The notes: generated from the letters alone by a model not told the origin. Shown: positions 48,399 to 57,543, counted from the first letter of the stretch. The stretch: 64,000 nt of DNA from RUG563 sp045589355 (GCA_045589355.1 JAZNOW010000073.1:4942-68941); one strand, 5' to 3'. A program made the numbers and translations.

Positions 48399-49939
48399 TT
48401 CACAATCAGGCTTTCGCCGGTCATTTCGGCAGGAATTTCAAGGCCCATGCTGTCCAGCATGGTGGGGGCGATATCGGCCAGGCGGCCGCCTTCACGCAGC
48501 TTTTTGCCGATGAGGGCGTTGTCGCAGGCGATGAAGGGCACGGGGTTGGTGGTGTGGGCGGTGAAAATTTCGCCGGTGACGGGGTCCACCATCTGGTCGG
48601 CATTGCCGTGGTCGGCGGTGACGAAGGCACGGCCGCCCTTTTCCAGAATGCGGTTGACCAGCTTGCCCACGTCCTTGTCCACTTCCTTCACGGCGGCAAC
48701 GGCAGCGTCCATCACGCCGGTGTGGCCCACCATGTCGCAGTTGGCGAAGTTGAGGATCATCACGTCATACTTGCCGCTGTCGATCAGCTCCAGCGCTTTT
48801 TCCGTCACTTCGGGGGCGCTCATTTCGGGCTTCATATCGAAGGTGGCGATCTTGGGGCTGTCGATGAGGAAACGGTCTTCCCCTTCATTGGGGGCTTCCA
48901 CGCCGCCGTTGAAGAAGAAGGTCACGTGGGCGTACTTCTGGGTTTCGGCGATGTGGGCCTGGGTCAGGTTCAGCTTGGCCAGGTACTGGCCCAGGGTGTT
49001 GTCCATGGAGGCGGGGGGATTGACTACCTTCAGGCCCGTGAAGGTTGCGTCATACTGGGTCATGGATACGAACTGCACGGGGATGAAGCCCTTCTTGCGT
49101 TGGAAGCCGTTGAAATCGGGCATGATGAAGGTGCGGGTCAGCTGACGGGCACGGTCGGGGCGGAAGTTGAAGAAGATGACGGAGTCGTTTTCGTTGACGG
49201 TGGCAATGGCCTTGCCGTCTTCCACGATGACGGTGGGCAGCATGAATTCGTCGGTCTTTTCATTGGCATAGCTGTTCAGCACAGCCTGCACGGGGCAGGT
49301 TTCTTCCACGCCTTCGCCCAGTACGATGGCATTGTAGCCCTTTTCCACCCGTTCCCAGATGTTGTCGCGGTCCATGCCCCAGAAACGGCCCTGAATGGAG
49401 GCAACACGGCCCACGCCGATTTCGTCCAGCTTTTCCACCAGCTGCTTCATGTATTCGGCAGCGGAGGTGGGGGGCACGTCACGGCCGTCCAGCAGGCAGT
49501 GGATGAACACGTTCTTCACGCCCCGCTTCTTGGCCATTTCCACCAGCGCATACAGGTGGGTGTTGTGGCTGTGCACGCCGCCGTCGGAAAGCAGGCCCAT
49601 CAGGTGCAGGTTGCCGCCGTTTTCCTTCACGGCGTCCATGGCCCAGATGAGGGGTTCCTTTTCAAAGAAGGTGCCGTCCTGGATGTCCTTGGTGATGCGG
49701 GTGAGTTCCTGATACACAATGCGGCCGGCGCCGATGTTCAGATGGCCCACTTCGCTGTTGCCCATCTGGCCGTCCGGCAGGCCCACGTCCATGCCGCTGG
49801 CGCCCAGCTGGCAGGTGGGGAACTTGGCCGTCAGTTTATCCAATTCGGGGGTGCCGGCAGTGTAGATGGCGTTGCCTTCGGTGGCGGGGTTGATGCCGAA
49901 ACCGTCCATGATAATGAGAGCCGTCATTTTCTTGTCCAT
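48395..49939 (-). CDS. gpmI: 2,3-bisphosphoglycerate-independent phosphoglycerate mutase
   Basis: GpmI converts 3-phosphoglycerate to 2-phosphoglycerate using two manganese ions and a serine nucleophile. Ser62 is in GQMGNSEVGHLNIGAGR, and the metal sites MDGFG at the start and TADHGNADQM near the end are present. The 514-residue length is standard. The start has TAGGAG 10 bases upstream. It heads the minus-strand operon gpmI, zinc-ribbon protein, deoC, glycosidase, Lgt-like, mutase. Confidence 0.97.
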   Translation of the reverse strand: MDKKMTALIIMDGFGINPATEGNAIYTAGTPELDKLTAKFPTCQLGASGMDVGLPDGQMGNSEVGHLNIGAGRIVYQELTRITKDIQDGTFFEKEPLIWAMDAVKENGGNLHLMGLLSDGGVHSHNTHLYALVEMAKKRGVKNVFIHCLLDGRDVPPTSAAEYMKQLVEKLDEIGVGRVASIQGRFWGMDRDNIWERVEKGYNAIVLGEGVEETCPVQAVLNSYANEKTDEFMLPTVIVEDGKAIATVNENDSVIFFNFRPDRARQLTRTFIMPDFNGFQRKKGFIPVQFVSMTQYDATFTGLKVVNPPASMDNTLGQYLAKLNLTQAHIAETQKYAHVTFFFNGGVEAPNEGEDRFLIDSPKIATFDMKPEMSAPEVTEKALELIDSGKYDVMILNFANCDMVGHTGVMDAAVAAVKEVDKDVGKLVNRILEKGGRAFVTADHGNADQMVDPVTGEIFTAHTTNPVPFIACDNALIGKKLREGGRLADIAPTMLDSMGLEIPAEMTGESLIVK

Positions 49940-49991
49940 AGCGTTTTATCTCCTAACCGGCGTTATAAACGCCCATATTCACACAGCCTAT

Positions 49992-50020
49992 ATTATAATG
50001 GAATAAAGGGTTTCTTGCAA
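49992..50020 (-). promoter_or_regulatory. Promoter of gpmI
   Basis: Minus strand: TTGCAA (50015-50020), 17 bases, and TATAAT (49992-49997). Confidence 0.75.
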
Positions 50021-50042
50021 GGGTCTGCGGCAAATTTCGGGG

Positions 50043-50330
50043 CGCTGGGAGACGATGCGGGGTTTCACCCCTTTACCCCACCAGGGGCATTGCCCCTGGA
50101 CCCAGTAGCGGATGTTGCTTGGCGTATCGAACAAACATTTTCCCGCTGTTATCATGAGAAAAAAGGCTCCCTTGTGGAAAGGAAGCTGGCCCGTAGGGCC
50201 TGAGGGATTGCCGTTTCCTCCATCAACATGCGGAAACAACCCTGTTAGATAAAATTGTCTTTCGCACTCTGGGTCCAGGGCCGATGGCCCTGGTGCGGGG
50301 TACAGGGGACGAGCAGTCCCCTGATTTGTC
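50043..50330 (+). repeat. Composite palindromic intergenic element, copy D (no cloverleaf)
   Basis: Between the divergent gpmI and rpsF promoters. It contains GCGGGGTTTCACCCC, AGGGGCATTGCCCCT (about 50086), CAGGGCCGATGGCCCTG (near 50276) and CAGGGGACGAGCAGTCCCCTG (near 50303). The middle has a different short hairpin (GGCCCGTAGGGCC, about 50188) and lacks the CCACGGGC-enclosed core. No gene is seen. Confidence 0.75.
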
Positions 50331-50401
50331 CTTTGCAGCAAAATTTCCGGCACGAATGGGAAAAAGTGCGGGAAAGGGGGCAGAAAAATGAGAAAAAAAG
50401 C

Positions 50402-50430
50402 TTGCAATTTCGGGAACAGTCCTGTATAAT
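50402..50430 (+). promoter_or_regulatory. Promoter of rpsF-ssb-rpsR
   Basis: TTGCAA (50402-50407), 17 bases, and TATAAT (50425-50430). Confidence 0.8.
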
Positions 50431-50498
50431 ACATTCTTGGCACATCCTTGCATCCTGCAAAGGACAGGATGCCATACGTCCATGAGGAGGTGAAAAGA

Positions 50499-50873
50499 AT
50501 GAACAAGTATGAAGTGGTGTACATCATCGATCCCGCCGTGGAAGAAGAAGCCCGCAAGGAACTGATCGCCAAGTTCAACGCCCTGATCACCGATAACGGT
50601 GGCAGCGTTGACAAGGTGGAAGAATGGGGCAAGCGTCGCCTGGCCTATGCCATCGATTATAAGACCGAAGGCTATTATGTGCTGGTGAACTTCCAGGCTG
50701 AATCCGAGCTGCCCAAGGAGCTCGAACGTAACCTTCAGATTTCCGACAGCATCATTCGCTACCAGGTGATCCGGCTGCTGGAGAAAAAGGCTAGCGTGAA
50801 GCCGCGCCCCGTGCGCACTGCCCCCGCTGCCCCCGCTGCTGAAGCCGCGGTGGAAACCCCTGCCGCTGAATAA
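50499..50873 (+). CDS. rpsF: Ribosomal protein S6
   Basis: A 124-residue 30S protein that binds S18. The family pattern MNKYEVVYIIDP, GKRRLAYAIDYKTEGYYVLVNFQ and LERNLQISDSIIRYQVIRL is complete, with an Ala/Pro-rich tail after residue 95. The start at 50499 follows GAGGAGG (50484-50490); the frame is open from 50448 but without a site. It is the first gene of the conserved rpsF-ssb-rpsR operon. Confidence 0.97.
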   Translation: MNKYEVVYIIDPAVEEEARKELIAKFNALITDNGGSVDKVEEWGKRRLAYAIDYKTEGYYVLVNFQAESELPKELERNLQISDSIIRYQVIRLLEKKASVKPRPVRTAPAAPAAEAAVETPAAE

Positions 50874-50888
50874 TCGGGAGGAAAGCGT

Positions 50889-51332
50889 ATGAACAAGGTA
50901 TTCCTGATCGGCAATCTCACCCGCGACCCCGAAATGCGTACCACGCAGTCGGGCGTGTCCGTATGTTCCTTCACCATCGCTGTGAACCGCCGCCGCGCCA
51001 ACAACGCGGAAGCCGGCCAGCCTGAAGCGGATTTCTTCCGCATCAGCGCATGGCGTCAACTGGGCGATATCTGCAGCCGCTACCTGGCCAAGGGTCGCAA
51101 GGTAGCTGTGGTGGGCACTGTGACTGCCAATGCCTATGTGGGCAATGACGGCCAGGCCCGTGCCAGCCTGGAAGTAACGGCGGACGACGTGGAATTCCTC
51201 ACTCCCCGCGGTGAAGCTGGCGAAGCGCCTGCTTACACCCCTGCCCCTGCACCCCGGGCCAACCAGGGCTTCGGTGCTGCGCCCCAGGGCGGCGGCTTTG
51301 TGCAGGTGGATGAAGAAGAATTGCCTTTCTAA
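50889..51332 (+). CDS. ssb: Single-stranded DNA-binding protein
   Basis: A 147-residue OB-fold protein with MNKVFLIGNLTRDPEMRTT, FRISAWRQLGDICSRYLAKGRKVAVVGTV, a Pro/Ala/Gly-rich linker and the acidic tip DEEELPF that recruits partner proteins. It lies between rpsF and rpsR. Confidence 0.97.
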   Translation: MNKVFLIGNLTRDPEMRTTQSGVSVCSFTIAVNRRRANNAEAGQPEADFFRISAWRQLGDICSRYLAKGRKVAVVGTVTANAYVGNDGQARASLEVTADDVEFLTPRGEAGEAPAYTPAPAPRANQGFGAAPQGGGFVQVDEEELPF

Positions 51333-51368
51333 TTCCGAACGGAAATCTCTAAGAAGGAGGAAACGAAA

Positions 51369-51623
51369 ATGTCTGAAGATCGTGGCGAAAAGCGTCCGCG
51401 TCCCCGTGGAAAGCGTCCGCGCCGGAAGGTGTGCGATTTCTGCGTGAACAAGATCGAATATATCGACTATAAGGATGTCAACCGTCTTCGTCGTTCCATC
51501 AACGAACGCGGCAAGATCCTGCCCCGCCGTATGACCGGCAATTGCGCCAAGCATCAGCGTCAGCTGAGCGAAGCCATCAAGCGCGCCCGTGCCATCGCGC
51601 TGCTGCCCTACACGGTGGACTAA
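51369..51623 (+). CDS. rpsR: Ribosomal protein S18 (zinc-ligand form)
   Basis: An 84-residue protein with CDFC (Cys22, Cys25) and GNCAKH (Cys59, His62), the full set of possible zinc ligands, so this is the metal-binding version of S18. The core IDYKDVNRLRRSINERGKILPRR is typical. AAGGAGGAAAC precedes the start. Confidence 0.97.
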   Translation: MSEDRGEKRPRPRGKRPRRKVCDFCVNKIEYIDYKDVNRLRRSINERGKILPRRMTGNCAKHQRQLSEAIKRARAIALLPYTVD

Positions 51624-51636
51624 GCAAAGTCAACTG

Positions 51637-51665
51637 CAGCTCAGAGCAATCTGGGCTGTTTTTTT
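51637..51665 (+). terminator. Terminator after rpsR
   Basis: Stem CAGCTCAGA / TCTGGGCTG (51637-51645 and 51650-51658) with a GCAA loop, then a run of seven T. Confidence 0.88.
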
Positions 51666-51691
51666 GTTTCGCCGAATCAGATTCTGCCAAA

Positions 51692-51720
51692 TTGACATTC
51701 ATTTTGTGGAATGGTACAAT
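51692..51720 (+). promoter_or_regulatory. Promoter of the small membrane protein gene
   Basis: TTGACA (51692-51697), 17 bases, and TACAAT (51715-51720). Confidence 0.8.
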
Positions 51721-51754
51721 GAATTGAAAATGCTTGAAAGGAAAGGGTGCAGCC

Positions 51755-52015
51755 ATGCTGAAGTTTTCTTTGATGAAAGGACCGTATTTGCTGGACGCCG
51801 AAGGGAAAAAGCATTTTTTACAGCTCTGGTTTCTGTCGCTGATGGGCGGTGCGGCAGCGGTGCTTGCTGCTTTGGTCAGAGATCTGTGGGCTCCGATGGG
51901 CTGGCTGGCTTATTTACTGGCAGTTGTCTTTTTGTTTGTGTTTTATGTAGGGCTGAATGCCGTTATATATTTGATAAATAAAGTCCGGTTGTACAAATGG
52001 ATGTTTGATGAATGA
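51755..52015 (+). CDS. Small two-segment membrane protein, uncharacterised
   Basis: An 86-residue protein with two membrane segments (about 27-48 and 54-76) and short charged ends. The ATG at 51755 is preceded by GGAAAGG. The gene has its own promoter and terminator, which supports its being real. I do not recognise a family, and no function is offered. Confidence 0.7.
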   Translation: MLKFSLMKGPYLLDAEGKKHFLQLWFLSLMGGAAAVLAALVRDLWAPMGWLAYLLAVVFLFVFYVGLNAVIYLINKVRLYKWMFDE

Positions 52016-52036
52016 CTATTTTTCACTTAGGGACAT

Positions 52037-52064
52037 AGTCCGGAGAAATCCGGGCTGTTTTTTT
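52037..52064 (+). terminator. Terminator after the small membrane protein gene
   Basis: Stem AGTCCGGA-GAAA-TCCGGGCT (one G-T pair), then GTTTTTTT. Confidence 0.88.
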
Positions 52065-52144
52065 ATGGAAAAATTGATCGAAAGGGCGGCTTCATTCGTC
52101 TTATAGGGTGAAGAATGCATTTTTCCAAGGAAAGGAACAAACCA

Positions 52145-52621
52145 ATGACGGAACAGGAATTTGACAGCCGGGTGCGGCAGATGGAGGGGAAAATGTACCG
52201 CATGGCCCGTTGCATGCTGCGCAGCGACTCCGACTGCGGCGATGCCCTGCAAAATGCGGTGTTTGCCGCGTGGCGGAAATTGCCTTCCCTTCGGGAGGAA
52301 GCACAGTTTGAAGCGTGGCTGATGCGGATCCTTTTGAACGCCTGCCGGGATGTTCAAAGGGGGTATCTGCGCCGCAAAGGGGAATTGCCCATGGAGGAAG
52401 CGCTGCATGCTGCTTCTGCACCGCCCCGGGATGTGGACTTGCAAATTGCTTTGCAAACATTGCCGGAAAAATTCCGCCTGCCCATCCTGCTCCATCATAT
52501 GAACGGCCTTTCCGTGCCGGTGATTGCCCGGGTGCTGCGGTTGCCTCAGAGTACGGTGAAAGGCCGCATCCGGGAAGGACTGAAAAAGCTGCGCAGGCTG
52601 CTGGAGGAGGAAAAAGGATGA
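52145..52621 (+). CDS. ECF-type RNA polymerase sigma factor
   Basis: A 158-residue sigma-70-family protein with region 2 (DSDCGDALQNAVFAAWRKLPSLREEAQFEAWLMRILLNACRD) and region 4 (LPEKFRLPILLHHMNGLSVPVIARVLRLPQSTVKGRIREGLKKLRRLL). The ATG at 52145 has AAGGAAAGGAAC upstream; an in-frame ATG at 52115 has no site. The stop overlaps the next gene as ATGA. This is the second of three sigma/membrane pairs in the window. Confidence 0.87.
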   Translation: MTEQEFDSRVRQMEGKMYRMARCMLRSDSDCGDALQNAVFAAWRKLPSLREEAQFEAWLMRILLNACRDVQRGYLRRKGELPMEEALHAASAPPRDVDLQIALQTLPEKFRLPILLHHMNGLSVPVIARVLRLPQSTVKGRIREGLKKLRRLLEEEKG

Positions 52622-53850
52622 ACGATATCCATTTTGAGAACGCATTTCCTTCGGTTCCGGCTGTGGTGCATTTGCAGTTGGAAAAAGCATTGGAGGAAAA
52701 GAACATGAACCTGAACAAAGCAAAACGGCCTGTGGCTGTATTGATACTGGTGTTGGTATTGCTGCTGGGATTGATGGGCATTGCTTATGCAGCCACTCGG
52801 GGTGGTATTTTGGATTTTGCCAAAGAACATGGGGAAATGGCAGAGCCTGCTTATCTGATAGACGACCTGGAGAAAAGTGCATACAGCCTGAAAGATCCGC
52901 GCTTCCGGTATGACCGTACAAGAGGGTATGTGTGGGCAACGAGCGATTCGAAATTGGTGAAGGTCGAGCTGGAGGAACTTTTGTTTGAAAAAGGGTGGCT
53001 TTATGCTGCAATGACGGTAACTCCCTGCCAGCCTAAAACCATGGTGATCGGAACAGACCTGGAAATAAAAGATGCAGAAACAGGAAAGGTTCAATTGCAT
53101 CTGCTTGGCGGTCTGACCGATATCACAGAACCCGGAAGCATGAAAGCGTATGTGGCGGAAGGAGAGGAAACGGGCCTTTTATCTGTGTACGAATATGCGC
53201 GGCAGAAGGGGTTTGAACAGGTGATCCGGGTGGCTGTATCCCGGGAAATGAAATATGCAGATTATGAGCTGATGGAAGATGGTTCCATGCGTATGATTGT
53301 GCAGATGAAAACGGTGTCGCAGGAGAAAGCGGAATTTACGGAACACATCAGAATGGTGAACCTGTTATTGACTGCCGTGCAGTATGATGAGAAAGGCCGG
53401 ATGCCGGAGGAATATGAAAAGCACGAAATGGTGGAGGTGCAGTTTGTCGGGCCGGAATATGTGGATCATCGCATCAAAGCAAGTATTTCCGAAGATAGCC
53501 ATTACCTGAAGGGATTTCGGATTACGATGGATCAGGTGATTATGGTTCCGGTAAGTGAAACAGAAATGAGCATCATCCTTCGAATCAGGGAAGATAGGTA
53601 CGGACAGGATTTGCGCAACATGAAGGGGCCTGTTGCGATGATATTGAGCGAAACAGGAGAAGTGTTGTACGAATATGCCCTGGAATGGGAGAAGATAGAC
53701 CGGGATGCCCTGCTCTATTATGAAGAGGGTGTTCAGTTTCGGATAACGATGCCCCGGGAGGGATTGTCAGACGACAGGATCACCATTCGGCTGCATAATG
53801 CACAAAACCGGAAAATTGTCTATGATAACTACACCTATACGCTGAAATGA
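52618..53850 (+). CDS. Single-pass membrane protein, probable anti-sigma/DUF4179-like partner
   Basis: A 410-residue protein with a 38-residue cytoplasmic N-terminus, a membrane segment (39-58), and a large extracytoplasmic domain rich in beta strands. The plan resembles DUF4179-type proteins encoded next to ECF sigma factors. The start ATG at 52618 overlaps the sigma stop codon and has GGAGGAAAAAGG upstream. No enzymatic motif is visible. The role as sigma regulator is inferred from overlap and topology. Confidence 0.7.
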   Translation: MNDIHFENAFPSVPAVVHLQLEKALEEKNMNLNKAKRPVAVLILVLVLLLGLMGIAYAATRGGILDFAKEHGEMAEPAYLIDDLEKSAYSLKDPRFRYDRTRGYVWATSDSKLVKVELEELLFEKGWLYAAMTVTPCQPKTMVIGTDLEIKDAETGKVQLHLLGGLTDITEPGSMKAYVAEGEETGLLSVYEYARQKGFEQVIRVAVSREMKYADYELMEDGSMRMIVQMKTVSQEKAEFTEHIRMVNLLLTAVQYDEKGRMPEEYEKHEMVEVQFVGPEYVDHRIKASISEDSHYLKGFRITMDQVIMVPVSETEMSIILRIREDRYGQDLRNMKGPVAMILSETGEVLYEYALEWEKIDRDALLYYEEGVQFRITMPREGLSDDRITIRLHNAQNRKIVYDNYTYTLK

Positions 53851-53865
53851 AAAAGCGGTTGTCAG

Positions 53866-53890
53866 CCCGGAGAGATCCGGGCTTTTTGTT
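53866..53890 (+). terminator. Terminator after the sigma/membrane pair
   Basis: Stem AGCCCGGA-GAGA-TCCGGGCT, then TTTTTG. The sequence is close to that of the terminator at 52037. Confidence 0.82.
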
Positions 53891-53929
53891 TGGAAATTTG
53901 TTGCAAATCGGACGGCAATGTGGCAATGC

Positions 53930-53958
53930 TTGCCCGGAAAATGGGAAACTGGTATAAT
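53930..53958 (+). promoter_or_regulatory. Promoter of the two-component system
   Basis: TTGCCC (53930-53935), 17 bases, and TATAAT (53953-53958). Confidence 0.7.
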
Positions 53959-54008
53959 AAGGCTGCAAGCAGAAGCAATACCATTTTTTCGATAAAGGGG
54001 CAAAGAGC

Positions 54009-54707
54009 ATGAACAAAAAGAAACTGATTTTGATCGCCGATGACGAGATCGGCATTCATGAATCGCTGCGGGTGTACCTGACGAGGGAGGATTACGAAGT
54101 GTATTCCGTGTTCCGGGGGGATGACGTGATGGAAGCGTTCAACCGGATGCGGCCGGACCTGGTGATATTGGACATCATGATGCCGGGCAGAAGCGGCACC
54201 CAGGTGTGCGCCGATATCCGGGCAAAATCCATGGTGCCCATCATTATGCTGACGGCCAAGGGGGAAGAGGTGGACAAGCTGCTGGGCTTTGCCCTGGGGG
54301 CGGATGACTATATGGTGAAGCCCTTCTCCCCCCGGGAAGTGGTGAGCCGTATTCAGGTGATCTTCCGCAGGCTGAACCAGATGCAGTCGGAGCCGGAAAA
54401 GAACCTGCTCACCATCGGCAATACCGAAATCGACCTGAAATGCTACGAAGTGACGGTGGAGGGGGAAAAGATGCTTTTGTCCCCCAAGGAAGTGGAGATT
54501 CTGCACCTGATGGCCAGCCATCCCCGGCAGGTATTTACCCGGGAACAGCTGCTGGACAACATCTGGGGCTTTGATTTCAACGGCGACAGCCGGGTGGTGG
54601 ATACCAGCATCAAGCGTATCCGCAAGAAGTTGCCGGAGAAGACGGACGTATTGCTCAAATCCGTGTACGGCGTAGGGTATAAGGTGGAGGTGCGGGAGGA
54701 TGCCTAA
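54009..54707 (+). CDS. OmpR/PhoB-family response regulator
   Basis: A 232-residue regulator with an N-terminal receiver domain (phosphoacceptor Asp55 in LVILDIMMPG; Lys in DDYMVKPF) and a C-terminal winged helix (LSPKEVEILHLMASHPRQVFTREQLLDNIWGF to RVVDTSIKRIRKKL). It overlaps the histidine kinase gene by 8 bases. The regulated genes are not evident. Confidence 0.96.
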   Translation: MNKKKLILIADDEIGIHESLRVYLTREDYEVYSVFRGDDVMEAFNRMRPDLVILDIMMPGRSGTQVCADIRAKSMVPIIMLTAKGEEVDKLLGFALGADDYMVKPFSPREVVSRIQVIFRRLNQMQSEPEKNLLTIGNTEIDLKCYEVTVEGEKMLLSPKEVEILHLMASHPRQVFTREQLLDNIWGFDFNGDSRVVDTSIKRIRKKLPEKTDVLLKSVYGVGYKVEVREDA

Positions 54708-56412
54708 ATGGTCGTCCTATCTGACAAGGTTTATTTTGCTTTTGATCATCTGCATCCTGGTGATCGGCGTGTTTTCCTACGGCATGAGCGCCTATTTCTT
54801 TTCCCAGGCCACACGGGATGCAGAATTTTTCCTGCTGAAAAGCAACATCCAGAATGCATCGGGGCTGCTGAGGGGCTATACCCGGGGGGAAATGAACCGG
54901 GAGGAACTGAAAGAAATGCTCAACCCCCGGCTGAACCCGGACGGCGTGTTTTACCTGATGATGGATAACGCAGGGCAGGTGATCGCCTACAGTGAGGAAG
55001 CGGTGCCCTACATGGCCCAGGCTTCTTCCCGCACGCTGCAAAACGCCATTGTGGACGCCGACGGCACGCTGCTTCATAGCGGTGTCAACGGCAAAACGGC
55101 CATGGTGGTGGGCAGCCGGACGGAGGACGGCTACATCTTTGCCGGCCGCACCACCCGGGTGAACAGCGGTACGGAGGTGTCCTTCCGGATGCGGCTGATG
55201 CTGTCCATGATCTGCCTGCTGTGCCTGATTCTGCTGCTGAGCACCTTCTTTGCCCGGAAGGTATCCCGGCCTGCCCGCATGATCACCGAAACGGCCAGCC
55301 GGCTGATTGAAGGGGATGCGGTGGAGGTGCCGGAGGATATGCCGGGCCAGGAAATGCGGGAAATTGCCCGGGCGTTCAACCACATGAGCGCCACCATTGC
55401 CCGCACCATCCGGGAACTGAAACTGGAAAAGGAAAACATGAACCTGGTGCTGGAGGGCCTGCAGGAAGGCGTGGTGGCCGTGGACGGAGACGGCGCGTTC
55501 CTTCACATCAATGCGGCGGCACGGGAACTGATGGGGGAAGATACCCCTGCGTTTGCTGCGCTGATGGAGGCAATGCAGGGGGATGCCACCCAAGGGCATA
55601 TCCAGAACGGGGGGCAGGTGCTGGCCTATGCCATCAACCAGCTGCCCCTGGACGCAGAAGAAGATTCCCGGGGCAAGGTGGCCCTGATCCGCGATGTGAC
55701 AAGGGAAGAAAGGCTGGAGCGAACAAGACGGGATTATGTGGCCAACATTTCCCACGAGCTGCGCACCCCCCTTACCTCCATCCGGGGCCTGGCGGAAGGG
55801 CTGCGGGACGGCATGGTGACAGAGGAAGAGGACCGGCAGCGCTATTACCACATCATCGTCAACGAATCCACCAGGCTGTCCAGGCTGGTGAACGATTTGC
55901 TGGAGCTTTCCTCCCTGCAATCCAACCCCTCTGCCTTTGAAATGGAAAAAGTGGAGCCCGGGGAACTGGTGCGGGAGATGCACGACAGGAATCTGAGCCT
56001 GTTTGAACAGGCGGGCATCCGTTTCCTGTGCCGGTTGCCTCAGGAGGAGCTGCCCGTTATTTCCAGCAACGAGGACAGGCTGTCCCAGGTGCTGACCATT
56101 TTCCTGGATAATGCAAGGAAGTTTACCCGGGAAGGAGGCACGGTCACCCTGGGGGCCGGGAAGGAAGAAAAAGGGGTTTGCTTCTTTGTGCAGGATACCG
56201 GCATCGGCATGGACGAAGAAACAAGGAAGCTGGCCTTTGAACGTTTCCACCAGGCGGAAGCGGGCAGGAGCGCAAAGGGCAGCGGCCTTGGGCTTTCCAT
56301 TGCCAGGGAGATCCTGAAAAAGATGGGAGTGGAAATCCAGCTGGAAAGCGCCCTGGGAAAGGGCAGTACCTTCCGTTTCCTGATCCCTTTTGACGGGGAA
56401 GGGAAGGACTGA
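54700..56412 (+). CDS. Sensor histidine kinase
   Basis: A 570-residue membrane kinase. Order: membrane segment (6-28), extracytoplasmic sensor loop (about 30-165), second membrane segment (about 168-186), HAMP domain (to about 240), PAS-like domain (about 245-340), HisKA with His352 in ISHELRTPLTS, and HATPase with N (DNARKF), G1 (DTGIGM) and G2 (GSGLGLSI) boxes. Partner of the regulator at 54009. The signal is unknown. Confidence 0.96.
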   Translation: MPKWSSYLTRFILLLIICILVIGVFSYGMSAYFFSQATRDAEFFLLKSNIQNASGLLRGYTRGEMNREELKEMLNPRLNPDGVFYLMMDNAGQVIAYSEEAVPYMAQASSRTLQNAIVDADGTLLHSGVNGKTAMVVGSRTEDGYIFAGRTTRVNSGTEVSFRMRLMLSMICLLCLILLLSTFFARKVSRPARMITETASRLIEGDAVEVPEDMPGQEMREIARAFNHMSATIARTIRELKLEKENMNLVLEGLQEGVVAVDGDGAFLHINAAARELMGEDTPAFAALMEAMQGDATQGHIQNGGQVLAYAINQLPLDAEEDSRGKVALIRDVTREERLERTRRDYVANISHELRTPLTSIRGLAEGLRDGMVTEEEDRQRYYHIIVNESTRLSRLVNDLLELSSLQSNPSAFEMEKVEPGELVREMHDRNLSLFEQAGIRFLCRLPQEELPVISSNEDRLSQVLTIFLDNARKFTREGGTVTLGAGKEEKGVCFFVQDTGIGMDEETRKLAFERFHQAEAGRSAKGSGLGLSIAREILKKMGVEIQLESALGKGSTFRFLIPFDGEGKD

Positions 56413-56423
56413 ATTTTTTCCTG

Positions 56424-56452
56424 TTTCCATTTCCGGCCGAATATGCTATACT
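56424..56452 (+). promoter_or_regulatory. Promoter of the DUF624-like gene
   Basis: TTTCCA (56424-56429), 17 bases, and extended -10 TGC-TATACT (hexamer at 56447-56452). Confidence 0.55.
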
Positions 56453-56492
56453 ACCTGTATTCCCGAATGCAGAAAGGAATGGAGAAACACAG

Positions 56493-57521
56493 ATGTTTGG
56501 CAAAATGATGAATAACTACTATTACGGCAAAAGCGGCAAGGGCGATTTCAAAAAGGACGATCTGCCCAACAACCGCTGGCAGCTGTTCTGGGATATGCTG
56601 CGTACCCGCCTGGCCGGCCTGTGCCGGCTGAACCTGACGGTGTTTGCGGCCTGGCTGCCCCTGATCATCCTGATCGGCTACAATGTGCTCAGCCTGATCA
56701 ACTGGATGGGCATTGTAAATACCTACAGCGAATACCTGGTGACCGGCGATCTGGGCGAATACCTGACGGCGGAAGCGGTGACGGCGCTGGAGCAGCTGAT
56801 GGCCGGCCGCGAGCCTGCCCAGTTCCTGGCGGACCTGATCATGGAAGCCATTCCCAGCATGTGCCTGTGGTGCATCCCCTGCATCCTGATCACCGGCCCC
56901 GTGCAGGCCGGCCTTGCTTATGTGGCCCGCAACTGGGCCCGGGACGAGCATGCCTTTGCCTGGAGCGATTTTAAAGACGCCGTAAAGGCCAACTGGAAGC
57001 AGGGCCTGGTCATTTCCGCAATCACCTCCATCATTCCCCTGATCGTGTACACCAGCTACACCTACTACGGCCAGATGGCGGAAACCCAGGGCGCCTTCTT
57101 CCTGATTCCCCAGATGCTGGTGATCGTCATGTCCATCGTGTGGCTGCTGAGCCTGGTGTTCATGTATCCCATCATTGTCAGCTACGAAATCAAAACCCTG
57201 GGCCTGATCAAAAACGGCATTGTGCTGGCCATTGCCCGCCTGCCCCAGACCATCGGCATGCGGCTTTTGACCCTGGTGCCCGGCCTGATCTGCCTGGCCA
57301 TTTTCTGGTTCACCTTCTCCGAACTGGCCCTGCTGGCCCTGGTTGCCTATTATGTGCTCATCGGCTTTGCGCTGACCCGCTTCATCTACGCCAGCTACAC
57401 CAACGGCGTGTTTGACAAGTACATCAATTCCCGCATGGAAGGCGTGCAGGTGAACCGCGGCCTGGCCACGGACGAAGACGACGAAGACGACGAAGAAGAA
57501 ACGGATACCCTCTCCGAATAA
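56493..57521 (+). CDS. DUF624 (YesL)-like membrane protein
   Basis: A 342-residue protein with five or six membrane segments. NRWQLFWDMLRTRLAGLCRLNLT at the N-terminus and GPVQAGLAYVARNWARDEHAFAWSDFKDAVKANWKQGL resemble the DUF624 (YesL) family. A negatively charged tail (DEDDEDDEEETD) follows. Function is unknown; YesL-type genes often accompany carbohydrate uptake, but none is seen here. Confidence 0.75.
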   Translation: MFGKMMNNYYYGKSGKGDFKKDDLPNNRWQLFWDMLRTRLAGLCRLNLTVFAAWLPLIILIGYNVLSLINWMGIVNTYSEYLVTGDLGEYLTAEAVTALEQLMAGREPAQFLADLIMEAIPSMCLWCIPCILITGPVQAGLAYVARNWARDEHAFAWSDFKDAVKANWKQGLVISAITSIIPLIVYTSYTYYGQMAETQGAFFLIPQMLVIVMSIVWLLSLVFMYPIIVSYEIKTLGLIKNGIVLAIARLPQTIGMRLLTLVPGLICLAIFWFTFSELALLALVAYYVLIGFALTRFIYASYTNGVFDKYINSRMEGVQVNRGLATDEDDEDDEEETDTLSE

Positions 57522-57543
57522 GCGGAGCCTTTCCCGGAAAAAA

